A stretch of DNA of 64,000 nt from Reichenbachiella faecimaris. Its GTDB lineage: Bacteria > Bacteroidota > Bacteroidia > Cytophagales > Cyclobacteriaceae. The stretch lies in NCBI RefSeq assembly GCF_900176375.1, contig NZ_FWYF01000001.1:248001-312000 (forward strand), in the 5' to 3' direction. The notes beneath the pieces were generated by a model, which ran no database searches, was not told the DNA's origin, and was given only the letters and a program-made list of their open reading frames with translations. The position numbers and the translations under genes were made by a program. Of this stretch, positions 10,264 to 19,645 are shown in pieces (the first letter of the stretch is position 1; the number at the start of each line of letters is the position of its first letter).

Positions 10264-10641
10264 ATGAAAAAAATAATTATTGCAGAGGACAGTTCAGTCA
10301 TTCAAAACTTAACCAAAAAAATACTAGAGATTCAAAATTTCAGTATCACTTCTGTGAAAAATGGGCAGGAAGTCTTAGAAAAATTAGATGCAGAAGATTA
10401 TGATTTGATCCTCATGGATATCAATATGCCTAAAATGGATGGTATGGAATGCGCCAAAGCCATAAGAAAAATGGCAGATCCCATCAAGTCCAAAATTCCA
10501 ATTTTGGCCATTACAGGTAATGCCAAAAATTACTCAATCAATGATTTCAAAGAAGTAGGAATCAATGAGTATATTCCAAAGCCACTGAATTTCGATATTC
10601 TGGTGGATAAAGTAAAGAACTACATTTCATCAGATGATTAA
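10264..10641 (+). CDS. single-domain response regulator (CheY-like)
   Basis: A stand-alone receiver of 125 residues: acidic pair E8-D9, phospho-acceptor D52 in LILMDINMPKMDG, switch T84 and K106 in PKPLNF. It has no output domain, so it should act by protein contact or as a relay carrier. It lies 66 bp downstream of the hybrid kinase, whose Hpt domain is the obvious phosphodonor, and overlaps the next gene by 8 bp. Confidence 0.92.
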   Translation: MKKIIIAEDSSVIQNLTKKILEIQNFSITSVKNGQEVLEKLDAEDYDLILMDINMPKMDGMECAKAIRKMADPIKSKIPILAITGNAKNYSINDFKEVGINEYIPKPLNFDILVDKVKNYISSDD

Positions 10642-10906
10642 ATACTCTAAGCACTTTCTGAACAAACTGGAAGATCTTTTTTCAGAGTCGGACTATGTGC
10701 TGAGGTATGAAAAGGGAAATTTCCAATCTGGATATTGTGTCCTCAAAGACACTAAGGTGGCGATAGTTAATAAATTCTATACACTGGATGGAAAAATCAA
10801 TTGCTTATTGGAAATTCTAAAAGAGGTGCAACTGGATACGACTCATCTCAACGATAAAAATAAAGCATTGCTCAAAGAGCTTTCTCAAACTGCACTTAAG
10901 ATTTGA
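10634..10906 (+). CDS. small unknown protein coupled to the receiver gene
   Basis: A 90-residue soluble protein that I do not recognise. It begins inside the last codons of the receiver gene (8-bp overlap) and its stop codon overlaps the start of the next gene, so translation of all three is coupled. The sequence is rich in charged residues with a central beta-looking stretch (SGYCVLKDTKVAIVNKFYTLDGK). It may be a partner or modulator of the relay, but nothing in the sequence proves this. Confidence 0.8.
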   Translation: MIKYSKHFLNKLEDLFSESDYVLRYEKGNFQSGYCVLKDTKVAIVNKFYTLDGKINCLLEILKEVQLDTTHLNDKNKALLKELSQTALKI

Positions 10907-11664
10907 AACTCACTTTTCTTGGTACTGGTACTTCACAAGGTATTCCTGTCATTGCCTGCAATTGTGAAGTATGTCGTAGTGTAGATTTCCATGATCAAAG
11001 ATTGCGGACTTCTGTACTGATTGAATATGAAGGCACTAATCTTCTAATAGATACTGGCCCCGATTTCAGACAGCAAATGCTTGTCAATCGAGTAAAACGA
11101 CTGGATGCCGTGCTTTACACCCATGAGCATAAAGACCATACTGCTGGCTTGGACGATATCCGAAGTTATAATTTCAAACAAAAAATGGATATGCCACTTT
11201 ATGGAAGGCCGTCAGTTCTAGACCAGCTCAAGCGAGATTATGCTTACATGTTTACCGAGTCCAAATACCCTGGTGTTGCCAGTGTCACTTTGCACGAAAT
11301 CGAAAACAAGCCATTCACTATCAATCAGGTGAAGGTGCAGCCTATTGAAGTGATGCACTACCAATTACCTGTATATGGCTATCGTATTGGTGATATGGCG
11401 TATATCACTGATGCTAAGACCGTTTCCAATACGGAAAGAGAAAAACTAAAGGATTTGGATGTCCTAGTCATCAATGCACTACAAAAGAAATCACATATCT
11501 CTCACCTTACACTAGAAGAGGCCATCCAGTTTATAGCAGATATAAATCCCAGAAGGGCATACATTACCCATGTTGGGCACTATATGGGCTTACACAAAGA
11601 TGTCCAAAACGAGTTGCCCGAAAATGTTTATTTGGCCTATGATGGTCTAATATTGCACGGATAA
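10903..11664 (+). CDS. PhnP-like metallo-beta-lactamase-fold hydrolase
   Basis: 253 residues beginning MKLTFLGTGTSQGIP, the usual N-terminus of the PhnP/RNase Z-like phosphodiesterase group. The metal motif THEHKDH (73-79) supplies H74, H76, D78 and H79; later ligands are probably in the segment ITDAKT and in THVGHYMG. A CNCEVC motif (19-24) recalls the additional zinc site of PhnP. The start is a TTG at 10903 that overlaps the preceding stop (TTGA); no ATG gives the conserved N-terminus. The family acts on cyclic phosphodiesters; the true substrate is unknown. Confidence 0.87.
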   Translation: MKLTFLGTGTSQGIPVIACNCEVCRSVDFHDQRLRTSVLIEYEGTNLLIDTGPDFRQQMLVNRVKRLDAVLYTHEHKDHTAGLDDIRSYNFKQKMDMPLYGRPSVLDQLKRDYAYMFTESKYPGVASVTLHEIENKPFTINQVKVQPIEVMHYQLPVYGYRIGDMAYITDAKTVSNTEREKLKDLDVLVINALQKKSHISHLTLEEAIQFIADINPRRAYITHVGHYMGLHKDVQNELPENVYLAYDGLILHG

Positions 11665-13206
11665 ATGCAGTTCAACTATTATTTTCTTAAATCCCTTTCT
11701 GAAGAGCTATGCCATAGTCTGGTAGGCCAACGTATATCCTCTGCCTTTTCTCAAAACAAAGATGAGCTGATCTTGTGTTTTACTGGTCAGGGGTCGGAAT
11801 GCTTCATCAAGGCAAACTTGGATAGTCAGACGTCTCTCCTCTCCTTTCCAACTGTATTTGCACGTGCCAAGAAAAATTCGATAGACCTATTTGGAGATTT
11901 GCAAGGACAAGAAGTAATTGATATCAGACAGTTTCTCAATGAGCGTTCTTTTTCTATTAAGTTGACAGAAGACTATGAATTGTTGTTTAAACTCCATGGA
12001 AGGCATTCGAATGTTTTACTCTTCCATAAGGGTGCATGGCAATCCATGTTTAAAAAGAGCATTGAAAAGGATAAGGAGACTACGTTAGCTGCATTGGACC
12101 GTCCAATTGATCAAAGTGATGCAGCGATTAGGGCGGCTGAGTTTAATTTATTTAAAATCTACCCCACTTTCGATAAGCACATCAAGGCTCACTTAAAATC
12201 TCAGGGCTTCTATGATGAGGTGAATCAAAAAACTAGACTTAGCATACTACATGAGTTGCTGGATCAATTAAATGATGGTCAGTTTTATGTATCAGTGGAT
12301 TCCCCTGATTTAAAACTTTTGAAACCAGCAGTTGAACACCAGGTTTTTACAAGTCCCATTTCAGCGTCAAATCATTTGGCCCGTGAATTTTTTACCAATC
12401 ATGGATTCAGTCAGCTCAAGAATAAGTTATTGGCTCAAGTCAATAAAGAAATAAAGAAAAGCGAATCTTACATCAATCAGAATGATAACAAATTAGCCGA
12501 GATTGAGAATCGCAGAGGCTATGAGGAGTTGGCCAATATCCTTATGGCCAACTTGCATATAAAAGTAGAACCAGCCTCCAGCAACATTGAATTGTTTGAT
12601 TTTTACTCCAATAAGCCTATCAAAATCAAATTGAAACCTAATCTATCTCTTCAATTAAATGCGGAAAACCTTTACAGAAAGGCCAAAAATCAAAACAAAG
12701 AAATTCAAATATTAAAGAAAAACATTTCCGCCAAGAGGATACTGCTTGAATCTCTAAAAAACAAAGCACAGGAGATTGAGTCTATTCGTGATATGAAAGG
12801 ACTCAAAGCTCATGAGAAGCCCACCTCTACGAGTATCAAGACGTCTACACCATTTATGGAATTCAATATTGAGGGCTTTCAGGTGTTTGTAGGAAAAAAT
12901 GCCAGAAACAATGATCTACTCACACAGAAGTTCGCAAAAAAGGATGATCTCTGGCTGCACGCCAGAGATGTATCAGGTTCGCATGTGATTATTAGAAATC
13001 CGAATGGGTTGAATATTCCTATGCACGTAGTAGAACGAGTGGCTCAGATAGCTGCATGGCACTCTAAACGCAAGTCTGACACATTATGTCCAGTGATCTA
13101 CACCCCTAAAAAATTTGTTAGAAAACCAAAAGGGGCATTGCCTGGGCAAGTACTTCTGTCTAAAGAACAAGTGGTGTTGGTCGAGCCGAAAAGACAAAAG
13201 AATTAG
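11665..13206 (+). CDS. rqcH: NFACT-family protein, RqcH-like ribosome quality-control factor
   Basis: Domain order fits NFACT proteins: NFACT-N (~1-170) ending with GRHSNVLLF-like region, a helical/coiled-coil middle (~230-390) and a C-terminal NFACT-R domain (~395-490) with DLWLHARDVSGSHVIIRN. Bacterial RqcH binds stalled 50S subunits carrying peptidyl-tRNA and recruits tRNA-Ala to add C-terminal alanine tails. With 513 residues it is shorter than the ~570 of B. subtilis. The Asp-Arg pair needed for tailing in RqcH appears to be E93-R94 here. The ATG directly follows the stop of the preceding gene. The name rests on family membership. Confidence 0.85.
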   Translation: MQFNYYFLKSLSEELCHSLVGQRISSAFSQNKDELILCFTGQGSECFIKANLDSQTSLLSFPTVFARAKKNSIDLFGDLQGQEVIDIRQFLNERSFSIKLTEDYELLFKLHGRHSNVLLFHKGAWQSMFKKSIEKDKETTLAALDRPIDQSDAAIRAAEFNLFKIYPTFDKHIKAHLKSQGFYDEVNQKTRLSILHELLDQLNDGQFYVSVDSPDLKLLKPAVEHQVFTSPISASNHLAREFFTNHGFSQLKNKLLAQVNKEIKKSESYINQNDNKLAEIENRRGYEELANILMANLHIKVEPASSNIELFDFYSNKPIKIKLKPNLSLQLNAENLYRKAKNQNKEIQILKKNISAKRILLESLKNKAQEIESIRDMKGLKAHEKPTSTSIKTSTPFMEFNIEGFQVFVGKNARNNDLLTQKFAKKDDLWLHARDVSGSHVIIRNPNGLNIPMHVVERVAQIAAWHSKRKSDTLCPVIYTPKKFVRKPKGALPGQVLLSKEQVVLVEPKRQKN

Positions 13207-13244
13207 CTGCTCATTGCATGATCAATAGGTCTGTGCTTTAATAT

Positions 13245-13286
13245 CCGCATTATTTTATGTAGATGTACTTACATAAAATAATGCGG
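13245..13286. repeat. 17-bp perfect inverted repeat between convergent genes
   Basis: Arms 13245-13261 and 13270-13286 (CCGCATTATTTTATGTA and its exact complement) enclose an 8-nt loop. It sits between the convergent rqcH-like gene and the efflux adaptor gene. It may end transcription from both sides, but no T-run follows either arm, so it is not a standard intrinsic terminator. Confidence 0.7.
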
Positions 13287-13312
13287 TAATCTAAAATTAA
13301 CTTGTCTTAGAT

Positions 13313-14515
13313 CTAATGCCCATGTCCTTCACCTTCTTCCTCAGTATTTTTAGCTTTTGCCAACAATGTGAAAGCACCCTGAGTAACCAGCTTCACTTCT
13401 TTATATTCTGTAGTGCTATCTAGAAATTCTATTTGTGTGAAGCCATCTTCAGAATTGCCTGTGCGAATTGCCAACATTTCAAAAGTAAGTGTTTTTTCGC
13501 CTCCTTCTATATTATGTTCTTCCACATATCCGAAAACGAAGTGCTTGCCACCATAACGAACGACTGCTTGTTCTGGCACAGCCCACACTTCTCGGCTGTC
13601 AGTTTCCACTCTTGCTGATACATACATGCCAGGAAGTAAATCTTCATACTTCTCTTTGAGGTGTCCATGCACTGTGACAGAGCGATCTTCCCGAACATTT
13701 CTTCCAACTAAAAATACTTCTGCTTCACGCCATTGATTTGGTGCATTTGCTAGAGAAAAACGAATCCGTTGACCTTTTTTTACTCCAGAGATTTCATTCT
13801 CATAGACGGTGAGCTCTACATGTAAATCATCTGCATTGGTAATGTCCATGATAACGTCTTGTGGATTGACGAATTTGCCAATATTGGTGTAAACCTCCCT
13901 TACGTAACCTGATACTGGAGCATAGATATTGGTTGAAGTAGAGACTTTTCCATTTCGGATACTTGTCGGATTTAGTCCTATCATTTTTAATCTAGCCTTC
14001 ATTGTTTTGATGCGCGCTTCATTGGCTAGATAGATGCTTTTAGCTTGTTGAAATGTTTTTCCAGCAGCAACCTTTTCAGCATACAATTCCTTTTGACGAT
14101 CAAATTCAGCTTTTAGATACTCTTGATTAGCCAAGCCTTCCAAATAGTCTTGCTGATATTGGATAAATTCAGGGTTTTCAATGACAGCCAATAGTTGACC
14201 TTTTTTTACTGATGTCCCTGGTAGCATATCTATAAACTTGATAAAACCGCCATAAGGCATATTGATGGAAATATTGCTCTGAGGGGGAACATCAATCATG
14301 CCGTTCACCTGTAGTTCCTCGCCAATAATCCGCTTCTCAATAGAGCCGATGCGCAATTTGGCTTGTTCAAATTGTGCTTGAGTCAGCTCAACGATATTCT
14401 CTTCTACGTGATGTTTTTCTTGTTCTACTTTTGATTTAGTCTCACATGCTAGCACAACAAGCGCCAGTAGGACAAGCACAAATGTGCCTTTGATATATTG
14501 AAATAAATTTTTCAT
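13313..14515 (-). CDS. CusB/CzcB-like periplasmic adaptor of RND metal efflux
   Basis: 400 residues with a lipoprotein signal (VLLALVVLACETK; lipid-anchored Cys near 24). A barrel-sandwich hybrid (NISINMPYGGFIKFIDMLPGTSVKKGQLLAVIE), a helical hairpin and a beta-barrel region (DLHVELTVYENEISGVKKGQRIRF) mark it as a membrane fusion protein linking the inner-membrane RND pump to its outer-membrane channel. The C-terminus ends in the His-rich GEGHGH, and the N-terminal region has HHVEEN, both possible metal contacts. It follows the pump gene by 17 bp and is the last gene of the operon. Confidence 0.9.
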   Translation of the reverse strand: MKNLFQYIKGTFVLVLLALVVLACETKSKVEQEKHHVEENIVELTQAQFEQAKLRIGSIEKRIIGEELQVNGMIDVPPQSNISINMPYGGFIKFIDMLPGTSVKKGQLLAVIENPEFIQYQQDYLEGLANQEYLKAEFDRQKELYAEKVAAGKTFQQAKSIYLANEARIKTMKARLKMIGLNPTSIRNGKVSTSTNIYAPVSGYVREVYTNIGKFVNPQDVIMDITNADDLHVELTVYENEISGVKKGQRIRFSLANAPNQWREAEVFLVGRNVREDRSVTVHGHLKEKYEDLLPGMYVSARVETDSREVWAVPEQAVVRYGGKHFVFGYVEEHNIEGGEKTLTFEMLAIRTGNSEDGFTQIEFLDSTTEYKEVKLVTQGAFTLLAKAKNTEEEGEGHGH

Positions 14516-14532
14516 CGAATTTCTATTTTTGA

Positions 14533-17500
14533 TTATTGAATTCCTGAGATGAATTCAATTTGTATAATAACCTGATTGTATTGATTTAATAAGTTCAAAT
14601 AATTGAATCGAACATCAAGTGACCTACTGAGTCCTTGTGTGTACTCCACATAACCAATCGCTCCACTTTCAAATCCTTTTTGAGCTTGCGTTAGAATTAA
14701 GTCTGCTTGCGGAAGTGCATTGGCTCGATAGTATTCCAAACTATTTTGAAATTTTTTGAACTGTTGCAGGAGTGATTTCAGTTTGCCTTCTAATTCGTTA
14801 GTTATGACTTTTAGCTGAGCCTCACTTTCTTGCATTTTCAACTCACTAGCTTTTATTCCCGAAAGATTAGATTTAGCTCCGAATATTGGAATGGCAATGC
14901 CTACCTGAAAACCAGTAAACCTGTCACTTGATACATAATTGATAGGATTACCATTAATATCCTGATTGGGCCCATTGAGCGATTGGTTGAAATAACCCAC
15001 TGAAAAGTCGGGCATAAAACGAGATTGTTCCAAGGATTTTTCTCGTTTGGCCACTTCAATTTGCTGCTGAAACCAAGCTAACGTAGGATTACCTGATAGG
15101 TCGGTACTTTCTAGTAAAGTTTTGACTTCTCTGGCTTCCAAAACTTTAGTCTCTATTTCAACTGGTTCTTCAGTATTCAATAGGATTCTCAAATGTGTTT
15201 GAAAAATTTCTATGTCTGATCTGTTTTGATCTATGAGCACTTTTATTTCAGCTACCTGTGATTCAGCTGTGGCCTTTTCTAAAAGATTGCTTTCGCCCGT
15301 TTGATAACGTAACGTGGCAACCCTTACAAAACTTTGATAGATACTGTCCTGATCTAGAAGCAGATCTCTCTTGCATTTTTCGAACCATAACGTGTACCAA
15401 ACTGACTTTACTTGCTGTACCAACTCGTTTTGTGTAGCTGTGAGCATCCATTCACTAGCCGCAATTTTCGCTTTGGCTAACTTGTTTTGATTACTATAAA
15501 CCGTCGGAAACGCAAAGTTTTGACTGATATTGTACTGGCTATCATTGTCAAGGACACTGTTATACTGACCATGGGTCAAACTAAGGTTCGTATTAGGGAA
15601 ATTCCAACTAGACCCTTTTTGTACTATCTCTTGTTGTGTCTGGAGTGCTGCTACTTTCATTTTAGGGTTATTGGCAATAGCCATTTGAATAGCTTCATCT
15701 AAAGATGTATAAGTGTGGCTAGCCTCTTGTGCATTTACCTTCACAGTTTGGCAAAGTAAGAGACTTATAGCCAACAAGGGAGTAATCACTTTTGTTTTCA
15801 ATTTTATCCCTCTTTCTAGATAATAGTACAGAATTGGCAACACGATCAAGGTTAGGAAAGTAGCGCTTATCAACCCACCAATAACAACAGTAGCTAAAGG
15901 TCTTTGAACTTCTGCGCCTCCAGATTGAGAGAGTGCCATGGGCAAAAATCCTAAAGATGCTACTGCAGCAGTCATAATAACTGGTCGGAGACGTATGCTT
16001 GTACCTTTGTAGATTCGTTCAAATACATCTTGCACACCTTCCTTTTTCAGGTGATTAAATTCACCGATTAAGACTATTCCATTTAAAACTGCTACTCCAA
16101 AAAGTGCGATAAATCCAACTCCTGCGGATATGCTAAAAGGCATATCCCTAACCGTTAAGGCTGCAATTCCTCCAATTGCGGAAAGGGGTATGGCAGTAAA
16201 TATGAGAAGACTTTGTTTGATAGAAGAGAATGTGAAATAAAGCAGGACAAAAATCAGAAGTAAAGCTAGAGGAACGGCATAACTTAGTCGTTCGCGAGCT
16301 TCCAGTAGATTTTCGAATTGTCCGCCATAAGCAGCAAAGTATCCGGGAGCAAAAACAACCGATTTATCAATTTTATTCTTCAATTCAGTTACTACACTTT
16401 CGACATCTCGGTTTCGAACGTTAAATGCTACAATGATTCGTCTTCTCGTATCGTCCCGCTGAATTTGATAGGGGCCATCTTCTATTTCCACATCTGCTAC
16501 TTGATACAATGGTATTTGATGGCCATCCTTACGAGTGATGTAGAGATTACGCACAGCACTCACATCGTGGCGATTTATCTTTGATAACCTGACTACTAGA
16601 TCAAATCTCCTTTCATTTTCAAAAACTAGCCCAGCGGATGCTCCAGCGAAAGACGCTTGCACAGCATTATTCACATTGCTGACACTCAAGCCGTATTTGG
16701 CCAATTGATCACGTTTATAGTTAATGACTATCTGTGGAATACCTGTTACTTCCTCTATGTACAAATCAACAGCTCCTTCTACATTTGAGGCTATTTGACC
16801 TACTTGGTCTGCATATTCCGAAAGTTCATCGAGATTTTCTCCATAAATCTTGACAGCTACATCTTGTCGAACACCTGTCATCAGCTCATTGAATCGCATT
16901 TGAATTGGCTGTTGAAAGCCAAAAGTGACACCTGGAATCACTTCCAGTGCTTCGGCCATTTGGTTAGCCAATTCTTCTCTGTTTGAAGCAGATACCCATT
17001 CCGATTTGTCTTTTAGTATGATCATGAGGTCAGCGGCTTCAATAGGCATAGGATCCGTAGGTATCTCGCCTGATCCAATTTTAGAAACCACTTGCTCTAC
17101 TTCTGGGAATTGATCTAATAAAATTTTTTCTGCTTGAGTAGTTGCGCTGATCGTATGATCTAATGAACTCCCTGTAATCACCCTGGTTTCTACAGCAAAA
17201 TCACCTTCTTCCAAAGTAGGAACGAATTCTCCTCCCATATTGGAGAATACCCATAGAGAAATACCAAACATTCCTAAAGTAACAGTCAAAACCAATGGCC
17301 TTTTATGCATCATCCAAAGAATTGTAGGCTCATACAATTTGTGAAAGAATGACATGATCTTATCTGAAATATTGGGTTTGTAGACCGTGTCTTTGCTCAG
17401 TGCCAAGGCTGACATCATAGGCACATAAGTCAAAGAAAGAATGAATGCTCCCAAGATGGCAAAACTTACAGTTTGAGCCATTGGCCCAAACATTTTACCT

Positions 17501-18909
17501 TCAATCCCCACTAAAGCCAGGATGGGCAGATATACGATGAGAATAATAATTTCTCCAAATGCAGCTGAATTTCGAATTTTACTAGCCGATTGGTAGACTT
17601 CTTCGTCCATCTCATTTTGTGTCAACCTTCTTCCCAATTTCACTAAGCCCAAATGATGAAGAGTGGCTTCAACTATAATCACAGCTCCATCTACAATTAG
17701 CCCAAAATCTATTGCCCCAAGACTCATGAGATTACCTGACACCCCAAATAGATTCATCATTCCGAATGCAAAAATCAGCGCTAATGGAATCATTGATGCC
17801 ACAATTAAGCCTGCTCTGAAATTCCCCAAAAGCAGTAGCAAAATAAATATTACAATTAGTGCCCCTTCAGCTAGATTTTTGGTCACTGTACCTATAGCTG
17901 TGTCAACTAGCTTGGTTCTGTCCAAGAATGGCTCTATGGTGACACCTTCTGGTAATGTTTTTTGTATCTCAGAAATTCTATTCTTTACATTGGCAATGAC
18001 TTCGGCCGAATTTTCCCCCTTCAACATCAAAACAATAGCGCTGACTACTTCTCCCTCGCCGTTGCGAGTGGTAGCCCCATAGCGAACGGCACTTCCTAGC
18101 TGAACTTGCGCGACATCTTTGATTAGTATTGGAATGCCATTTGCATTGCTTTTAACCAAGATGCTCCTGATGTTATCCATACTACCAACCAAGCCTTCAC
18201 TGCGTATAAAATAGGCATTCTTGTTTTTTTCAATGTAAGCACCTCCAGTATTTTCATTGTTATCTTTCAATGCTTGAAATATCTCGGCAATTGAAATATT
18301 CATGGCCCTTAGTCTGTCTGGATCTACAGCTATTTCGTACTGTTTTAGATAACCTCCAAAGCTGCTCACGTCCGCTACTCCAGGCGTTCCTAAGAGTTGT
18401 CTACGTACTACCCAATCCTGAATGGTTCGTAACTCGCGAGCATCGTATTGGTCTTTGTATCCTGGTTTCGTACCTACTACATATTGGTAAATTTCTCCAA
18501 GCCCTGTGGTGATAGGAGCCATACCTGGCTGACCTGCTCCAGGAGGTATTTGTGACTGGACATCTACCAGTCGCTCACTTACCTGTTGCCTTGCCCAATA
18601 AACATCAACATCTTCTTTGAATACTACCGTAACAACGGACAATCCAAAGCGAGAGAAAGATCGAATTTCTTCTAGTTGAGGAATGGTGGCCATACCAATC
18701 TCTATAGGAAAAGTTATTAGTCGCTCTACTTCTTCTGCCGCCAGAGAGGGAGAGCTTGTGATGACTTGCACTTGATTATTTGTGATATCTGGCACCGCAT
18801 CTATTGGAAGTTTCGTGAGTGAAAAACTTCCCCAAATAATCAGAGCAAGCGTGAGCAAGCCAATGATCAGTTTGTTTTTAACTGAAAATAATATGATTTT
18901 ATCCAGCAT
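14533..18909 (-). CDS. CzcA/CusA-type heavy-metal RND pump fused to a TolC-like domain
   Basis: 1458 residues, about 400 longer than a normal HME-RND pump. Residues ~1-1045 are the RND transporter: porter domains, twelve TM helices and the TM4 signature DFGLIVDGAVIIVEA with the proton-relay aspartates. The motif NELMTGVRQDVAVKIYG resembles CzcA (divalent cations) more than CusA. After the last TM helix a second hydrophobic stretch (ITPLLAISLLLCQTVKVNAQ) precedes ~410 residues of outer membrane efflux protein (two OEP repeats, ending at residue 1458). The internal hydrophobic segment looks like a signal peptide, so the chain may be cleaved after export. Pump, channel and adaptor are thus encoded by two genes. 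Likely role: Zn/Co/Cd/Cu export. Confidence 0.92.
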   Translation of the reverse strand: MLDKIILFSVKNKLIIGLLTLALIIWGSFSLTKLPIDAVPDITNNQVQVITSSPSLAAEEVERLITFPIEIGMATIPQLEEIRSFSRFGLSVVTVVFKEDVDVYWARQQVSERLVDVQSQIPPGAGQPGMAPITTGLGEIYQYVVGTKPGYKDQYDARELRTIQDWVVRRQLLGTPGVADVSSFGGYLKQYEIAVDPDRLRAMNISIAEIFQALKDNNENTGGAYIEKNKNAYFIRSEGLVGSMDNIRSILVKSNANGIPILIKDVAQVQLGSAVRYGATTRNGEGEVVSAIVLMLKGENSAEVIANVKNRISEIQKTLPEGVTIEPFLDRTKLVDTAIGTVTKNLAEGALIVIFILLLLLGNFRAGLIVASMIPLALIFAFGMMNLFGVSGNLMSLGAIDFGLIVDGAVIIVEATLHHLGLVKLGRRLTQNEMDEEVYQSASKIRNSAAFGEIIILIVYLPILALVGIEGKMFGPMAQTVSFAILGAFILSLTYVPMMSALALSKDTVYKPNISDKIMSFFHKLYEPTILWMMHKRPLVLTVTLGMFGISLWVFSNMGGEFVPTLEEGDFAVETRVITGSSLDHTISATTQAEKILLDQFPEVEQVVSKIGSGEIPTDPMPIEAADLMIILKDKSEWVSASNREELANQMAEALEVIPGVTFGFQQPIQMRFNELMTGVRQDVAVKIYGENLDELSEYADQVGQIASNVEGAVDLYIEEVTGIPQIVINYKRDQLAKYGLSVSNVNNAVQASFAGASAGLVFENERRFDLVVRLSKINRHDVSAVRNLYITRKDGHQIPLYQVADVEIEDGPYQIQRDDTRRRIIVAFNVRNRDVESVVTELKNKIDKSVVFAPGYFAAYGGQFENLLEARERLSYAVPLALLLIFVLLYFTFSSIKQSLLIFTAIPLSAIGGIAALTVRDMPFSISAGVGFIALFGVAVLNGIVLIGEFNHLKKEGVQDVFERIYKGTSIRLRPVIMTAAVASLGFLPMALSQSGGAEVQRPLATVVIGGLISATFLTLIVLPILYYYLERGIKLKTKVITPLLAISLLLCQTVKVNAQEASHTYTSLDEAIQMAIANNPKMKVAALQTQQEIVQKGSSWNFPNTNLSLTHGQYNSVLDNDSQYNISQNFAFPTVYSNQNKLAKAKIAASEWMLTATQNELVQQVKSVWYTLWFEKCKRDLLLDQDSIYQSFVRVATLRYQTGESNLLEKATAESQVAEIKVLIDQNRSDIEIFQTHLRILLNTEEPVEIETKVLEAREVKTLLESTDLSGNPTLAWFQQQIEVAKREKSLEQSRFMPDFSVGYFNQSLNGPNQDINGNPINYVSSDRFTGFQVGIAIPIFGAKSNLSGIKASELKMQESEAQLKVITNELEGKLKSLLQQFKKFQNSLEYYRANALPQADLILTQAQKGFESGAIGYVEYTQGLSRSLDVRFNYLNLLNQYNQVIIQIEFISGIQ

Positions 18910-19044
18910 AATATTTTTTTATAATTTCTGATAATTATTAAATGGGACATGAATTGTCCTGAGAAACTTGTCGAACAGTAAATATCATGGCCCATCGACT
19001 CCATATACCTGGAGCGATAGCAACACTAAACTATTCGAGAGTTA

Positions 19045-19437
19045 TCAAGCCCGAGGCGGCTGAAAAGGAGTCTCCAAATATCGAGAGGAGAACATAAATT
19101 GATAAATTCCTTTAGAAGGCTCTAAAGGATTAATGTCAAGTTCAACAGAAAAGATGATCGTAGAAGAAATCAAAATATTTGTATGCTGACATTGGTGGTT
19201 ACCATGAAAAGGCAAGTCGTCGTGCTCATTTTCGTCATGGTGGTTTTCTCCTTTGCCATGATCAATATAATCTTCCACCAAAAAGTCCCAAAAAGAGTCT
19301 CCATCTTGAGCTTTATGCTCTGTATAGTGATCTATCAGATTAGGAACTTGTTTGATTTCGCAGCACAAATCCAACCCCATCACGATTGCCGCGATAATAA
19401 AGAACACAGATAGTGATGTGGATTTGATGCCTTTCAT
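19045..19437 (-). CDS. small His/Asp-rich secreted or membrane protein ahead of the metal pump
   Basis: 130 residues. A hydrophobic N-terminal segment (LSVFFIIAAIVMGLDLCCEI) resembles a signal peptide or anchor and is followed by an acidic, His-rich region (DHGKGENHHDENEHDD, then GNHQCQH) likely to bind metal ions. It lies 135 bp upstream of the CzcA-like pump on the same strand, as seen for small periplasmic metal-buffering proteins in other heavy-metal operons. I do not recognise a named family; it may be a metal sensor or chaperone for the pump. Confidence 0.72.
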   Translation of the reverse strand: MKGIKSTSLSVFFIIAAIVMGLDLCCEIKQVPNLIDHYTEHKAQDGDSFWDFLVEDYIDHGKGENHHDENEHDDLPFHGNHQCQHTNILISSTIIFSVELDINPLEPSKGIYQFMFSSRYLETPFQPPRA

Positions 19438-19645
19438 TTAGAATACAAGTCTAACAAAAAAATAGATGTAACCTGTTTACAAAGCTTAATAATTCTTTAC
19501 AACCCGTTGGCTCAGGTGCCTTTGGATACTCTAATTATGACAGCAACCACCTGGAATAGGACGCGTATCTTTATTGCAAGTCTGCTCAAAAATGAGTAAT
19601 TTCTGTGTTGATACATTTATTAACATTCAACAAAACAACACAATT

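Noticed and set aside
17663-18082. Open frame of 139 codons on the plus strand.
   Set aside because: It lies antisense inside the RND pump gene; composition follows the pump's codons, with no recognisable domain.
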